Numbered from the stretch's first letter, positions 15,743-25,309 are shown. The stretch is 64,000 bases of DNA from Paenibacillus sp. H1-7 (GCF_022354825.1 NZ_CP031168.1:1303501-1367500); one strand, 5' to 3'. Numbers and translations are program-made. The notes: generated from the sequence alone by a model not told the origin.

Positions 15743-17335
15743 ATGAACATGAACAGAAGAATACACAAAATGCCTTATGTGGCTGCAATAATCATATTTT
15801 TATTAGCTTTGATCGGATGCAGTACGGCGAATCCTGCTTCCAGGCCGGCGAATCAGACAGGCACGGCCATCGCCAATCCGGAGGAAGTCGTCCTTGCCGC
15901 TCCGCGGGATTTGGCGCCGGGACCTCAAGACGCTTATTACACAAGCACGATTCTATACGTATGGGAACCGCTGGTCACCTCGGCGGAAGACGGTCAGCCG
16001 GCTCCGAAGCTGGCCAAATCGTGGACGATGTCCCCGGACGGCAAGGAGTGGACGTTCAAGCTGCAGGATAACGTGAAATTCCATGACGGCCAGCCGTTGA
16101 ACGCAGATGCCGTAATTGCTAATTTCTACCGGTACAAGCAGGTTAGCCCGAAAAGCTCCCCGTTCTATACGCTGGATATCAAAAGCGCTTATCCAGGGTT
16201 AAAGGAAGCGGCGAAGGTTGACGAGATGACCTTCAAGCTCGTCTTCGATAACCCGCAGCCTGCTTTGCTGTACTCGATGGTCAACTTCGCAAGCCCGATA
16301 TACAGCCCGTTGAACTTCAATGAAAAAGGCGATTTCAACGGTCTGCCGCAAGGAACCGGACCGTTCAAGCTGATCGAGCATCAGAAGGATCAGTATGCGC
16401 TGCTGGAAGCTTTTGAAGGCTACTATGGCGAGAAAGCCAAAACAAAAAAGATCCGCGTTCGCGTCATCCCCGATCCGGACACGAGACTGGCCGCTTTGAA
16501 GTCCGGCGAAATTATGGGCGTCATGGATTTGGGGGCGCTCCCTCCGGCATTGGCCAAGGAGCTGGTGAAGGATAACCGCTTTGAAGTGTCGGTGACCAAA
16601 TCGACGATCTCCCATTACATTCACCCGAACGGCAAGCATGCGCCGTTTGACGATCCTGCCATGCGTCAGGCGGTCAGCATGATTATCGATCGTCAGCAGC
16701 TGGTGAAGGAGCTTTATTTGGGCTACCCGACGGAAACGGTCAACATCTTGAACGCGACGTCTCCTTTTTATAAGGAGATCAAAACGGTCACGAATGCGGC
16801 CGAGGCCAAGCGGCTGGCAGCGGAAGCGACCGGAGGCAAGACGCAGAAGATCGATCTCATCGTGCCGACCTACGGGTTGGACCGGTACCCTTACAAAGCG
16901 CAGGCCGAGCTGCTGCAGTCGGTGCTCAAAGAGCTGAACCTGGATGTGCAAATCAAAATATTGGATGGCGCAGCATTCAAGGAGGCGCAGGCCAAAGGGG
17001 AGTATGATCTGGCGCTGGCAACGCAAGGGCTGCCGAACGCCGATCCGTTCACGCTGTTTACGAATTATTTGTCGAGCGGCGGGCCAAGCAATAAAAGCTA
17101 CAGCCTCGGCTACAAAAGCGAGCGCATCGATCAGCTGCTGAATCAGGCGAAAACAACGCTAAGCATGGACGACCGGAAAGTGATCTATAACGAAATTCAG
17201 ACGATTGCGGCTCAAGACCTGCCGACGATTCCTCTGTTCAATGATGCGAATCTGATTGCGTATAACAAGAAAATCAAGGGCTATCAAGCGACGATCTACG
17301 GAACGACGCTGTCTAAGCTGGAATGGACTGAGTAG
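15743..17335 (+). CDS. ABC importer binding lipoprotein, family 5 (NikA/OppA/CntA-like)
   Basis: A 530-residue lipoprotein; ATG 15743 behind AGAAGGG. The signal peptide ends in LIGC, so Cys is about residue 27. The family-5 body shows YVWEPLV, LAKSWTMSPDGKEWTFKLQD with NVKFHDGQPL after it, and GTGPFKL. Family members carry peptides, nickel, opine-metal complexes or heme. Cobalamin-riboswitch control points to cobalt, a cobalt chelate or a corrinoid precursor; this is inference. It is followed after 2 nt by the first permease gene. Confidence 0.88.
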   Translation: MNMNRRIHKMPYVAAIIIFLLALIGCSTANPASRPANQTGTAIANPEEVVLAAPRDLAPGPQDAYYTSTILYVWEPLVTSAEDGQPAPKLAKSWTMSPDGKEWTFKLQDNVKFHDGQPLNADAVIANFYRYKQVSPKSSPFYTLDIKSAYPGLKEAAKVDEMTFKLVFDNPQPALLYSMVNFASPIYSPLNFNEKGDFNGLPQGTGPFKLIEHQKDQYALLEAFEGYYGEKAKTKKIRVRVIPDPDTRLAALKSGEIMGVMDLGALPPALAKELVKDNRFEVSVTKSTISHYIHPNGKHAPFDDPAMRQAVSMIIDRQQLVKELYLGYPTETVNILNATSPFYKEIKTVTNAAEAKRLAAEATGGKTQKIDLIVPTYGLDRYPYKAQAELLQSVLKELNLDVQIKILDGAAFKEAQAKGEYDLALATQGLPNADPFTLFTNYLSSGGPSNKSYSLGYKSERIDQLLNQAKTTLSMDDRKVIYNEIQTIAAQDLPTIPLFNDANLIAYNKKIKGYQATIYGTTLSKLEWTE

Positions 17336-17337
17336 CC

Positions 17338-18279
17338 ATGAAATATCTCCTTCGCAGATGGGTGGCCGCCATTCCCGTTCTGATCGGCGTCTCGCTCATA
17401 GCGTTTGCTCTCAGCGTCTTGTCGCCGGGCGATCCGGCTGTTGAGGCGTTGAGCCAGAGCGGTGTCAGGGAGCCTACGGAGCAGGAAGCAGCCGCTATGC
17501 GGGAGCAGCTGGGGCTGAATGCACCGTACGCCGTTCAGTACGGACGATGGTTAGCGAATGCGGTTCAGGGCGATCTCGGCACTTCTTACATGACGAAGGA
17601 GCCGGTTAGCGCCGAGCTGCTCCGCCGGCTGCCTGTAACGCTGAGCGTATCCTTAATGGCGGTGCTGTTTGCGGCCGGGATCGGGATTCCGCTCGGCATC
17701 CTGATGGCGCTTCGCAAAAACAGCGTAATCGACCACGCAGGCCGGGCGATCGGCCTTCTGTTTCTGTCGATTCCCGGATTTTGGCTGGCGATTCTGCTGA
17801 TTACGCTGCTCTCGGAGAAGCTGCAGCTGCTGCCGACCAGCGGTTACGGGACATGGAGGCATATCGTGATGCCGGCTATCGTGCTTGCCGCCGGGACCGG
17901 CGCCGTGCTGATGCGGCTCACCAGGGCTGCGCTGCTCGAAGTGTGGGGGCAGCATTACATCGTGACGGCCAAAGCCAAAGGACTGCACGACGTGCGGATT
18001 ATGCTTCGTCACGGGCTGCGCAATGCGCTGATTCCTATCGTGACGGTGCTAGGCACGTATTTCGGTGCTATCCTGGGCGGCTCCGTTATCGTGGAAGTTA
18101 TCTTCGCGCTTCCGGGGATCGGAAGATTCGCCGTGGAAGGAATCTACCGCAGAGATTACCCCGTCATCCAAGGGTATGTCGTGTTCACGGGGCTGGTCTA
18201 CATATTGTTCAACCTGCTGGTGGACTTGTCTTATATCGTCATCCATCCGCAGATGAGATTGGGGGCGAGAATGCGATGA
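17338..18279 (+). CDS. ABC importer permease 1 (NikB/OppB-like)
   Basis: A 313-residue membrane protein with ATG at 17338, two bases after the previous stop. It has a first segment at about 9-29, a periplasm-like loop with the OppB-type LGLNAPYAVQYGRWL, then five further segments. The EAA loop reads YIVTAKAKGLHDVRIMLRHG, followed by LRNALIPIVTVLG, the contact for the ATPase. It forms a heterodimer with the permease at 18276. The genes overlap as ATGA, so they are translationally coupled. Confidence 0.9.
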   Translation: MKYLLRRWVAAIPVLIGVSLIAFALSVLSPGDPAVEALSQSGVREPTEQEAAAMREQLGLNAPYAVQYGRWLANAVQGDLGTSYMTKEPVSAELLRRLPVTLSVSLMAVLFAAGIGIPLGILMALRKNSVIDHAGRAIGLLFLSIPGFWLAILLITLLSEKLQLLPTSGYGTWRHIVMPAIVLAAGTGAVLMRLTRAALLEVWGQHYIVTAKAKGLHDVRIMLRHGLRNALIPIVTVLGTYFGAILGGSVIVEVIFALPGIGRFAVEGIYRRDYPVIQGYVVFTGLVYILFNLLVDLSYIVIHPQMRLGARMR

Positions 18280-19223
18280 AACGAAACGAGCTTCCGCAGA
18301 CAGGGGCGGAGACGGCGGCATCTTCCGGCATATCCGCTTCGGCTCTTCCAGCAGCGATTGGCCGTAAGGGTCAAGGAAAGCGGATGAAGCGGGCATTCTT
18401 CACCTATTCCAATACGATAGCGTTAACCGTATTGTCCTTGATCGTGCTTTGCAGCCTCGCTTCCCCGTGGCTATCTCCTTACGATCCGATTCATATCGAA
18501 ATGTCGAATCGGCTGGCCCCCATCTCAAGCGAGCATTGGTTAGGGACGGACACGCTCGGGAGGGACGTATTCAGCCGCCTGCTGCACGGCGGGCGTATTA
18601 CGATCGTGCTGGCACTCGCCGTAACGGCGGCCACGCTGCTGATAGGTCTTATCATCGGGACGATCTCCGGCTATTTCGGCGGCTGGGTGGATGACGCGAT
18701 CCAAGGAATCATTCAAATCTTTCAAGGCTTGCCCGGACTCAGCCTGATGATTGCGATAGCGGGCACGCTGGGGCCAGGCGTGAAGAGCATTTTTATCGCG
18801 CTGGTGCTGACCTCGTGGGCCGATTTCTCCCGTGTCGTCCGCGGCGAAGCGATGAAGCTGAGGGAGGAAGCGTACATCGAAGGGATTCGCGTACTCGGGG
18901 CGGGACACGGGTATATCGTAGCGCGCCATATCGTCCCGAACATGCTCGGACCGCTCATCGTTCTGTTCACCGTCCGCGTAGGACGGGTGATGTTATCCGT
19001 TGCCTCGCTCAGCTTCCTCGGTCTTGGGCTGCAGCCCCCGGCCCCGGATTGGGGAGTAATGATCAACGATGCGAGGCCTTACTTCCGCAGCTATTTCCAT
19101 CTTATCGCCGCTCCCGGCCTTTGTATTGCCGCCGTTTCGTTATGCGTCAATTGGCTGGGGGACGGTTTGAGGGATTGGCTCGATACGAAAGAGTCCAAAC
19201 CGGAATCGCTGCTGCGGTTATAG
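18276..19223 (+). CDS. ABC importer permease 2 (NikC/OppC-like)
   Basis: A 315-residue membrane protein. ATG 18276 overlaps the preceding stop; the much longer open frame upstream is a shadow of permease 1. A polar N-terminal tail of about 38 residues precedes the first segment. The OppC-like signature SEHWLGTDTLGRDVFSRLLHG is at about 84-104, and the EAA loop is YIEGIRVLGAGHGYIVARH. The partner ATPases follow. Confidence 0.9.
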   Translation: MKRNELPQTGAETAASSGISASALPAAIGRKGQGKRMKRAFFTYSNTIALTVLSLIVLCSLASPWLSPYDPIHIEMSNRLAPISSEHWLGTDTLGRDVFSRLLHGGRITIVLALAVTAATLLIGLIIGTISGYFGGWVDDAIQGIIQIFQGLPGLSLMIAIAGTLGPGVKSIFIALVLTSWADFSRVVRGEAMKLREEAYIEGIRVLGAGHGYIVARHIVPNMLGPLIVLFTVRVGRVMLSVASLSFLGLGLQPPAPDWGVMINDARPYFRSYFHLIAAPGLCIAAVSLCVNWLGDGLRDWLDTKESKPESLLRL

Positions 19224-19254
19224 AGAATAAGGAGGGATTGTTATCGAATCGGAT

Positions 19255-20313
19255 GTGCTGCTGGAGATGCGCGATGTCCGTGCAGGCTTCCCTGCTGCGG
19301 ACGGGATCGCGGAAGCGGTCAAAGGAGTCACGATGCGGCTACATCGTGGCGAAATCCTGGGCCTGATCGGGGAGACGGGAAGCGGCAAATCCGTGCTCGG
19401 CCTGTCCATTCCCGGGCTGCTCCCGCCTGAAGCCGAGGTGAACGGATCCATCCTGTACAAGGGCCAGGACTTGCTTCGCCTGAGCCCCCGACGGCTGCGG
19501 GCGATTCGCGGAAGGGACATTGCGCTCATTCCGCAAAACCCGGCCGCCTCGCTCAATCCGGTATTGACGGTCGGCTACCAGATCATGGAGTCGCTTCGTC
19601 TCCATCGCCGCCTGCGGCGCTCCGCAGCCCGAGAGCAGGCCGTCCGGCTGCTCCGGGAGCTGAACATGCCCGAGCCGGAACGGAAGCTGAAGCAATATCC
19701 GTTCCAGCTGAGCGGGGGCATGAAGCAGCGGGTGCTTGCCGCCATCGGCGTTGCGGGCGCGCCAACGCTAATCATCGCGGACGAGCCGACGAAGGGGCTG
19801 GACGCCATGGTGCGCAAGCAGGTCGTTGACCTGCTTCGCACCGCAGCCCGCAGCTCCGGCGCGTCGATGCTGGTCATTACCCACGATTTGCACGTGGCCA
19901 AATCGTTATGCGACCGGATCGGCGTCATGTACGCCGGCCGCATCGTGGAGGAGGCGCCGGTCCGGGAGCTGTTCGCATCGCCCCGGCATCCGTACACGCG
20001 GGGGCTGCTCGCCTCCATCCCGGGCAAAGGGATGAAGCCAATCCCGGGCGCGAGTCCCGGACTCGCGGAAGCCGTGAGCGGCTGCGCCTTCCACCCGCGG
20101 TGCCAGGAGCGGCTTCCCGAGTGCAGCTCCGTGCTTCCCGGTATGACGGCGCTGGCTGAGGAGGCGGCCCGGCCCGGCCCGAATGGATCGGGCACCGCAG
20201 CGAACGGATGCCAAATCAAAGTGAGGTGCTTGCTGTATGATTCGAGTCGACCGGCTGTACAAGCGGTTTCGCAGCGGGAGATGGAGCCGGCGTACATCGG
20301 TCGCGGTCGATGA
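19255..20313 (+). CDS. ABC importer ATPase 1 (NikD/OppD/DppD-like)
   Basis: About 352 residues. The start is uncertain: GTG 19255 is 19 nt after the good GGAGG at 19231, and no better in-frame start is visible. Walker A is GETGSGKS, the signature LSGGMKQR, Walker B LIIADEPT and the switch histidine ITHD. The C-terminal oligopeptide-type extension (HPYTRGLLASIPG, then CAFHPRCQERLPEC) carries the three cysteines known in DppD/OppD proteins to hold an iron-sulfur cluster. The 3' end overlaps the second ATPase gene by 77 nt. Confidence 0.88.
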   Translation: MLLEMRDVRAGFPAADGIAEAVKGVTMRLHRGEILGLIGETGSGKSVLGLSIPGLLPPEAEVNGSILYKGQDLLRLSPRRLRAIRGRDIALIPQNPAASLNPVLTVGYQIMESLRLHRRLRRSAAREQAVRLLRELNMPEPERKLKQYPFQLSGGMKQRVLAAIGVAGAPTLIIADEPTKGLDAMVRKQVVDLLRTAARSSGASMLVITHDLHVAKSLCDRIGVMYAGRIVEEAPVRELFASPRHPYTRGLLASIPGKGMKPIPGASPGLAEAVSGCAFHPRCQERLPECSSVLPGMTALAEEAARPGPNGSGTAANGCQIKVRCLLYDSSRPAVQAVSQREMEPAYIGRGR

Positions 20314-21007
20314 CGTAACGCTTCACATCGCGAAGGGCGAGACGCTGGGACTCGTCGGAGAGAGCGGCTGCGGCAAGTCGACGCTGTCGCGGATGATCAT
20401 GAAGCTGCTCCCGCCGGAGGGGGGCAGCATTTATTTCAACGGTGAAGACATCACCGGTTATGATATGAAGCAGATGCGTCCGCTGCGGCGGCAGATGCAG
20501 ATGATCTTCCAGCACCCGGATTCCGCCTTGAATCCGAGGCGAACGATGCTCGACAGCCTGCTGGAGCCTATGGTGCTGCACCGTACTCACAGCAGGGAGG
20601 AGGGGGAGGCCAGGGTACTCGACCTGCTGGAGCTGGTAGGCTTGGGCAGCGACGTGCTGTACCGCTATCCCCACCAGCTTAGCGGCGGGCAAATCCAGAG
20701 AATCGTCATCGCGCGGGCGCTGACTCTCGATCCGAGCTTTCTGGTGCTGGACGAGCCGACTTCCATGCTCGATGTGTCCGTACAGGCGCAAGTCATTGAG
20801 CTCCTGCAGCATATCCAGCAGCAGAGGCAGATGACGTACTTATACATTTCCCACGATCTCGATCTGGTTCGATGCATCGGTCAGCGGATCGCTGTAATGC
20901 GGCACGGACGGATCGTCGAGTCGGGACATGTCGATCAGCTGATGGAGGAGCCGAAGCATCCTTATACGCAGCAGCTGATCGAGACGTTCAGAGCGTTTCA
21001 GCACTGA
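20237..21007 (+). CDS. ABC importer ATPase 2 (NikE/OppF-like)
   Basis: A 256-residue ATPase starting at ATG 20237 inside the previous gene. Walker A is GESGCGKS, the signature LSGGQIQR, Walker B FLVLDEPTSMLD, and the switch YISHD. Unlike ATPase 1 it ends shortly after HPYTQQLIETF and lacks the cysteine-bearing extension, which makes it NikE-like in length. Together with genes 15743-20313 it completes a binding protein/permease/permease/ATPase/ATPase importer. Confidence 0.9.
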   Translation: MIRVDRLYKRFRSGRWSRRTSVAVDDVTLHIAKGETLGLVGESGCGKSTLSRMIMKLLPPEGGSIYFNGEDITGYDMKQMRPLRRQMQMIFQHPDSALNPRRTMLDSLLEPMVLHRTHSREEGEARVLDLLELVGLGSDVLYRYPHQLSGGQIQRIVIARALTLDPSFLVLDEPTSMLDVSVQAQVIELLQHIQQQRQMTYLYISHDLDLVRCIGQRIAVMRHGRIVESGHVDQLMEEPKHPYTQQLIETFRAFQH

Positions 21008-21072
21008 CGACAGGTCTATCGAGCTATTAACGAAGACAGGGTCCTGGACTTATTTTCCAACTATAGTAATGA

Positions 21073-21137
21073 AGCTCCGGCACCGTACTCGTTGTATCGG
21101 CCTTGGTCGAGAAAGCGGGGATGCCGGAGCTTTTTTT
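21073..21137 (+). terminator. Rho-independent terminator of the importer operon
   Basis: AGCTCCGGCA pairs perfectly with TGCCGGAGCT across a loop of about 39 nt, followed by a run of Ts. Confidence 0.8.
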
Positions 21138-21235
21138 GCCCAAAGCAGCAAGCAGACCGTAAACGGGAACGGGAAATAAATAATAATGGTTCCATTGGTC
21201 ATAATAGGAATATTATCAGACTGAGGTACTTGCTG

Positions 21236-22735
21236 ATGGATACTCTACCGACCCAAACCACAACGACCGGAATCCATGCCGATTTGCTGACAAACAAGGC
21301 GGCTATTCGCGATACTTTGGGCAATAGTCAGGACCTTATCGTCAAAGACATGCACTGGGGCAGCGTCCGCGCCTCGCTGTTTTACATCGAAGGCTTGGTA
21401 GATAACGCGCTGCTCCACGATGCGGTTATCGCTCCTTTCATGAGGAGGAAGCCGAAGGACGGGGAAGCGGACCGCATTGATTACGGCAAGGTTCTTCCCT
21501 ATTTGCAAGAGGAAGTGCTGACGGCCGGACACACATCCGTCGTACAGGATATGAGCGAGCTTTATAACCATCTGCTGTCCGGCGACGCGATCCTGCTTCT
21601 GAACGGGTTGGACAAGGGGCTGCGCGTAGGAATTTACGGGCCGGAAGACCGAACCGTCACTGAACCGTCGCAGCAAACCGTCGTTCGCGGTCCTATGGAG
21701 GCTTTTACCGAAAATATCCGTACGAATACCGCGTTGATCCGCAGAAAGATCAAGGATCCCGGCTTATGGCTGGAGACGAGGCAAATCGGTCGCGTTACCA
21801 AGACAAGCGTCAGTATCATGTATGTGAATACGATTGCCGATCCTCGAATGGTGCAGGAGGTACGCAACCGGCTGGAATCCATCGATATCGACGGCATTCT
21901 GGAAAGCGGGTATATCGAAGAGCTCATTCAGGATAAGAAATATACTCCTTTTCCTACCCTGTATAATACCGAAAGGCCGGATGCGGTGGCTGCAGCCTTA
22001 CTGGAGGGGAGAGCGGCCATCCTTGTCGACGGTACCCCTTTTGTCCTGCTGGTGCCCGCCCTGTTCGTCCATTTCTTCCAATCGGCCGAAGATTATTATC
22101 AAAGGGCCGATATCAGCAGCCTGCTGAGGGTTATCCGCTATTTGTCCTTCTTCATCGCGCTGCTGGCGCCGTCGTTTTATATCGCTATTACCACCTTCCA
22201 TCAGGAGATGCTGCCGACCAATCTGCTCATCAATTTAGCCGCCCAGCGCGAGGGTGTTCCTTTTCCGGCCTTTATTGAGGCTCTGCTGATGGAAACGACA
22301 TACGAAATATTGCGTGAAGCGGGAGTCCGGATGCCGAGGACGGTAGGGCAAGCCGTATCCATTGTCGGTACGCTGGTTATTGGGCAGGCGGCTGTGGAGG
22401 CGGGAGTCGTGTCGGCGGTTATGGTAATCCTCGTCTCGATTACGGCTATTTCGAGCTATGTGATCCCGGCCGTCAATATGTCGATTTCCGTACGCATGCT
22501 TCGGTTTTTCCTCATGGGCCTCGCCGCATCCTTCGGATTATACGGCATCTTGATCGGGATTCTTATAATGGTCGTCCATCTGTCGGCCATATCCTCATTC
22601 GGAGTCCCTTACATGAGCCCCTTCGGACCCTTTAACTTGCGGGATCAGAAGGATACGCTGTTCCGGCTTCCGTGGAGGCAGATGAAGAGACGTCCCCAGC
22701 TGTTAAGCCGTGACAACAGAACTCGCCAAAAGTAG
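21236..22735 (+). CDS. GerA-family spore germination receptor subunit A
   Basis: A 499-residue protein; ATG 21236 follows GAGG. The N-terminal cytosolic domain (about 1-280) contains the GerA opening LGNSQDLIVKDM and the conserved MYVNTIADP and YTPFPTLYNTERPD. Five or so membrane segments then begin near residue 290, including FYIAITTFHQEMLPTNLLI. The protein oligomerises in the inner spore membrane as the nutrient-gated channel part of the receptor. A CATAATA at 21200 matches a sigma-G -10, but no convincing -35 is visible. It leads a four-gene operon. Confidence 0.93.
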   Translation: MDTLPTQTTTTGIHADLLTNKAAIRDTLGNSQDLIVKDMHWGSVRASLFYIEGLVDNALLHDAVIAPFMRRKPKDGEADRIDYGKVLPYLQEEVLTAGHTSVVQDMSELYNHLLSGDAILLLNGLDKGLRVGIYGPEDRTVTEPSQQTVVRGPMEAFTENIRTNTALIRRKIKDPGLWLETRQIGRVTKTSVSIMYVNTIADPRMVQEVRNRLESIDIDGILESGYIEELIQDKKYTPFPTLYNTERPDAVAAALLEGRAAILVDGTPFVLLVPALFVHFFQSAEDYYQRADISSLLRVIRYLSFFIALLAPSFYIAITTFHQEMLPTNLLINLAAQREGVPFPAFIEALLMETTYEILREAGVRMPRTVGQAVSIVGTLVIGQAAVEAGVVSAVMVILVSITAISSYVIPAVNMSISVRMLRFFLMGLAASFGLYGILIGILIMVVHLSAISSFGVPYMSPFGPFNLRDQKDTLFRLPWRQMKRRPQLLSRDNRTRQK

Positions 22736-22758
22736 TTCAAGAAGCAAGGAGGCTGCTC

Positions 22759-23955
22759 ATGAAAAAGACTGGGCTGCTGCTGCTCCTGGGAGTGATGATC
22801 TTGCTTCTGAGCGGCTGCTGGAACCGCCGTGAGCTTAATACGCTTGGAATCCAGCTGGGAACGGCTATCGATAAGAGAGGGAACGAATTCCAGGTTGCCG
22901 TGCAGGTTGTAGAGCCGTCTGCCGTCGCCGCAAAAAAAGAAAGCGGGACCTATGCCCCCGTTGTTATGTATAAGACAACCGCTCCGACGGTTTTTGAGGC
23001 CTTCCGCAAATTGACGGAAATCAGTCCCCGGAAAATATATGCTTCTCACATCCGAGTGCTCGTTCTGGGAGAATCGCTGGCCCGGGAGGGCATAGGCAAG
23101 GTGCTGGATTTGCTGTCGCGGGATTCCGAGCCGAGGACGGATTTCTATATTATGGTGGCAAGAGATACAGAGGCGGAGCAGATTCTGAAAATATTGACGC
23201 CCTTGGAGAAAATCCCGTCCAACAAATTGTATGCCTCATTGGAAGCCTCCTCCCGTGCATGGGCGCCGACGACCACCTTTACTCTCGATCAGCTGATCAA
23301 TGAGCTTGTCGGGCCGGGGATCAATCCCGTTTTATCGGGAATTGAAGTGCTTGGCGACCCGCAGCAGGGAGAGAAGAAACAAAATGTGGAGCAAATTCTT
23401 CCTGCGGCTCGATTGCGGTTCTCCAACCTGGCTGTGTTCAAAAGGGACAAGCTGGTCGGCTGGCTGAGCGAAGACGAGAGCAAGGGGTACAATTACATAA
23501 TGGATAATGTGAAAAGCACAGTAGGGCATGTCAAATGTCCGGACGGCGGCAATGTCGTAATAGAGACACTCCGGACCAACAGCAAAATCAAAGTAGTGAT
23601 GGAAGAGGGGCAACCGGTTATTGAAATCGTGATGAAAAATCAGTCCAGCGTCGGAGAGGTGGAATGCAAGATCAATCTGGAAGATCCGGAAACGATTCGT
23701 ATGCTGGAAACCAAGACGGAGGACATCATTACTGAACGGATGAAGAAGGCGGTATCCGTCACGCAAACAAAATTCAAATCGGATATTTTCGGCTTTGGAC
23801 AGGCGATTTACCGCTCAGAGCCCAAGACGTGGAAACGGCTGCAGGCCGACTGGTCTGAACACTTTACTCATTTGAAGGTCCGGTACAAGGTGGATGTCAT
23901 TATCCGCAAGCTCGGTACGGTAGGAAATTCGTTCCTAAACGATATAAAGGAGTAG
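22759..23955 (+). CDS. Ger(x)C spore germination lipoprotein
   Basis: A 398-residue lipoprotein with ATG at 22759 behind AAGGAGG. The signal peptide ends in LLSGCWNRRELN; lipobox cysteine at 21 and the WxxRE motif are diagnostic for GerC subunits. The mature part follows the family layout with IDKRGNEFQVAVQVVEP, PRKIYASHIRVLVLGE and FKSDIFGFGQAIYR. It sits on the outer face of the inner spore membrane, as part of the receptor with the GerA and GerB subunits. Confidence 0.92.
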   Translation: MKKTGLLLLLGVMILLLSGCWNRRELNTLGIQLGTAIDKRGNEFQVAVQVVEPSAVAAKKESGTYAPVVMYKTTAPTVFEAFRKLTEISPRKIYASHIRVLVLGESLAREGIGKVLDLLSRDSEPRTDFYIMVARDTEAEQILKILTPLEKIPSNKLYASLEASSRAWAPTTTFTLDQLINELVGPGINPVLSGIEVLGDPQQGEKKQNVEQILPAARLRFSNLAVFKRDKLVGWLSEDESKGYNYIMDNVKSTVGHVKCPDGGNVVIETLRTNSKIKVVMEEGQPVIEIVMKNQSSVGEVECKINLEDPETIRMLETKTEDIITERMKKAVSVTQTKFKSDIFGFGQAIYRSEPKTWKRLQADWSEHFTHLKVRYKVDVIIRKLGTVGNSFLNDIKE

Positions 23956-23961
23956 TCCGGC

Positions 23962-24186
23962 ATGATATTAACTCTAGTCGTTATTGGTGTGGCGGTGGTG
24001 ATTGCCGTCATGGAGCTTCCGGCGTTAATCCGGAAACGGATGCTGAAGGAAACCATTGTATTTACGTCGATGCTGGCGGCAGGTACCGTGCTCAGCGTAG
24101 CTGCCGTTCGGATAGCTAATCTCCCGAGCCCGTTGAATATTTTGAAGATCATCTACGGACCGCTAAGCAACCTGGTTTTTCATTAA
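23962..24186 (+). CDS. small two-helix membrane protein of the ger operon
   Basis: A 74-residue protein starting 6 nt after the GerC stop, with AAGGAG inside the end of gerC as ribosome binding site. Two hydrophobic segments (about 1-16 and 31-48) flank a basic loop IRKRMLKE. Small GerD/GerW-type extra genes are known in some ger operons and can modulate the receptor. I cannot assign it to one of them with certainty. Confidence 0.75.
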   Translation: MILTLVVIGVAVVIAVMELPALIRKRMLKETIVFTSMLAAGTVLSVAAVRIANLPSPLNILKIIYGPLSNLVFH

Positions 24187-24208
24187 ACATAGAATAAGGT
24201 GAGCGCCC

Positions 24209-25309
24209 ATGCTAGAGAACGGAAAAATCAGCATCCAGCAGATGGCTGTGCTTGTCATATTCGTAACGATCGGCGATACGATCCTGATCCTTCCTTCCAT
24301 AACGGCATCGGCTGCCAAGCAGGACGCATGGCTTTCAGGAGTTGTTGGCTTGCTCGGGGGAGCTTTTGTCGTGTGGCTTTTTTTAAGATTGATCGGACTC
24401 AAGCCGAACGAGACGATCATTCAACTGAACCGTTCCCTGCTTGGGACCTGGCTTGGCGGTACCATGTCGGTGCTGTTCCTGTTGTATTATTTGTTTAACC
24501 TGTCTGCTATGACGAGAGAAATCAGCGATTTCGTCACGTCGCAGATGATGACGGAAACTCCTATCAGGGCAATTCATGTCATGATTATTTTTGTGCTGTT
24601 CTTCAGCTTGAGAAGCGGTCTGGAGTCTATTGGCAGGGCCGGGGAATTATTGATTCCCTGGTTTTCGTTCTTTTTTATTGCCCTGTTCGTGCTGCTGCTT
24701 CCGCAAATCGAGACGGACAAGCTTTTGCCTATAATGGGGGATGGAGTAAGGCCGGTTCTGACCGGCTCGATTTACGCCGTTGTCTATCCTTTTACGGAGA
24801 CGGTGATTGTGTTTATGATGCTTATGCCGTATGTCAAGCAAGGGAGTCACATGCGAAAGGATTTTATGGTAGCATCCATGATCGGCGCCGTCTGTATCCT
24901 TGCAGTAGTCTTGATCAGCATTCTGATTCTCGGCGCGTATATTACCTCTCATCAAATATATCCGGCTTATGGGCTGGCCAAGAAGATCAGTATCGGCAAC
25001 TTTCTGGAAAGATTGGAGGCTCTCCTAGCCATCGTTTGGATTATGTCCACCTATTTCAAATGCACCTTGTATTTATATGCACTTGTCATGGGCTCGGCCC
25101 AATTGCTAGGTTTGAAGGAGAGACGCTTTCTCGACCTTCCTTACGCCTTGATTCTATTTGGACTGGCCTCGCTTATCTCCCCGAACATCTCCTTCTACAC
25201 CGACCTGCTTCAGCATTATTGGCCTTTTTGGGATTTGACCTATGCGGTGGCGGTACCGCTGCTGCTGCTCGCGGTTTTCTATATGAGAGGCATGCGGAAG
25301 CCGAGCTGA
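24209..25309 (+). CDS. GerB-family spore germination receptor subunit B
   Basis: A 366-residue protein with ten membrane segments, ATG 24209 behind AAGGTGAGC. The start MLENGKISIQQMAVLVIFVT and the GDTILILPS motif of the first segment mark the GerAB/ArcD/ProY amino-acid-transporter-like family. This subunit is the one that recognises the germinant, often an amino acid. The gene ends the operon; order A-C-small-B differs from the classical A-B-C. Confidence 0.92.
   Translation: MLENGKISIQQMAVLVIFVTIGDTILILPSITASAAKQDAWLSGVVGLLGGAFVVWLFLRLIGLKPNETIIQLNRSLLGTWLGGTMSVLFLLYYLFNLSAMTREISDFVTSQMMTETPIRAIHVMIIFVLFFSLRSGLESIGRAGELLIPWFSFFFIALFVLLLPQIETDKLLPIMGDGVRPVLTGSIYAVVYPFTETVIVFMMLMPYVKQGSHMRKDFMVASMIGAVCILAVVLISILILGAYITSHQIYPAYGLAKKISIGNFLERLEALLAIVWIMSTYFKCTLYLYALVMGSAQLLGLKERRFLDLPYALILFGLASLISPNISFYTDLLQHYWPFWDLTYAVAVPLLLLAVFYMRGMRKPS

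Noticed and set aside
16199..17026. Leftward 275-codon frame opposite the family-5 binding protein
   Set aside because: Arg/His/Leu-rich shadow of the + strand coding sequence with no start signal.
17781..18275. 5' extension of the second permease gene
   Set aside because: The open frame continues upstream of ATG 18276 but overlaps permease 1 in another frame and encodes Arg/Ala-rich nonsense; the ATGA overlap marks the real start.
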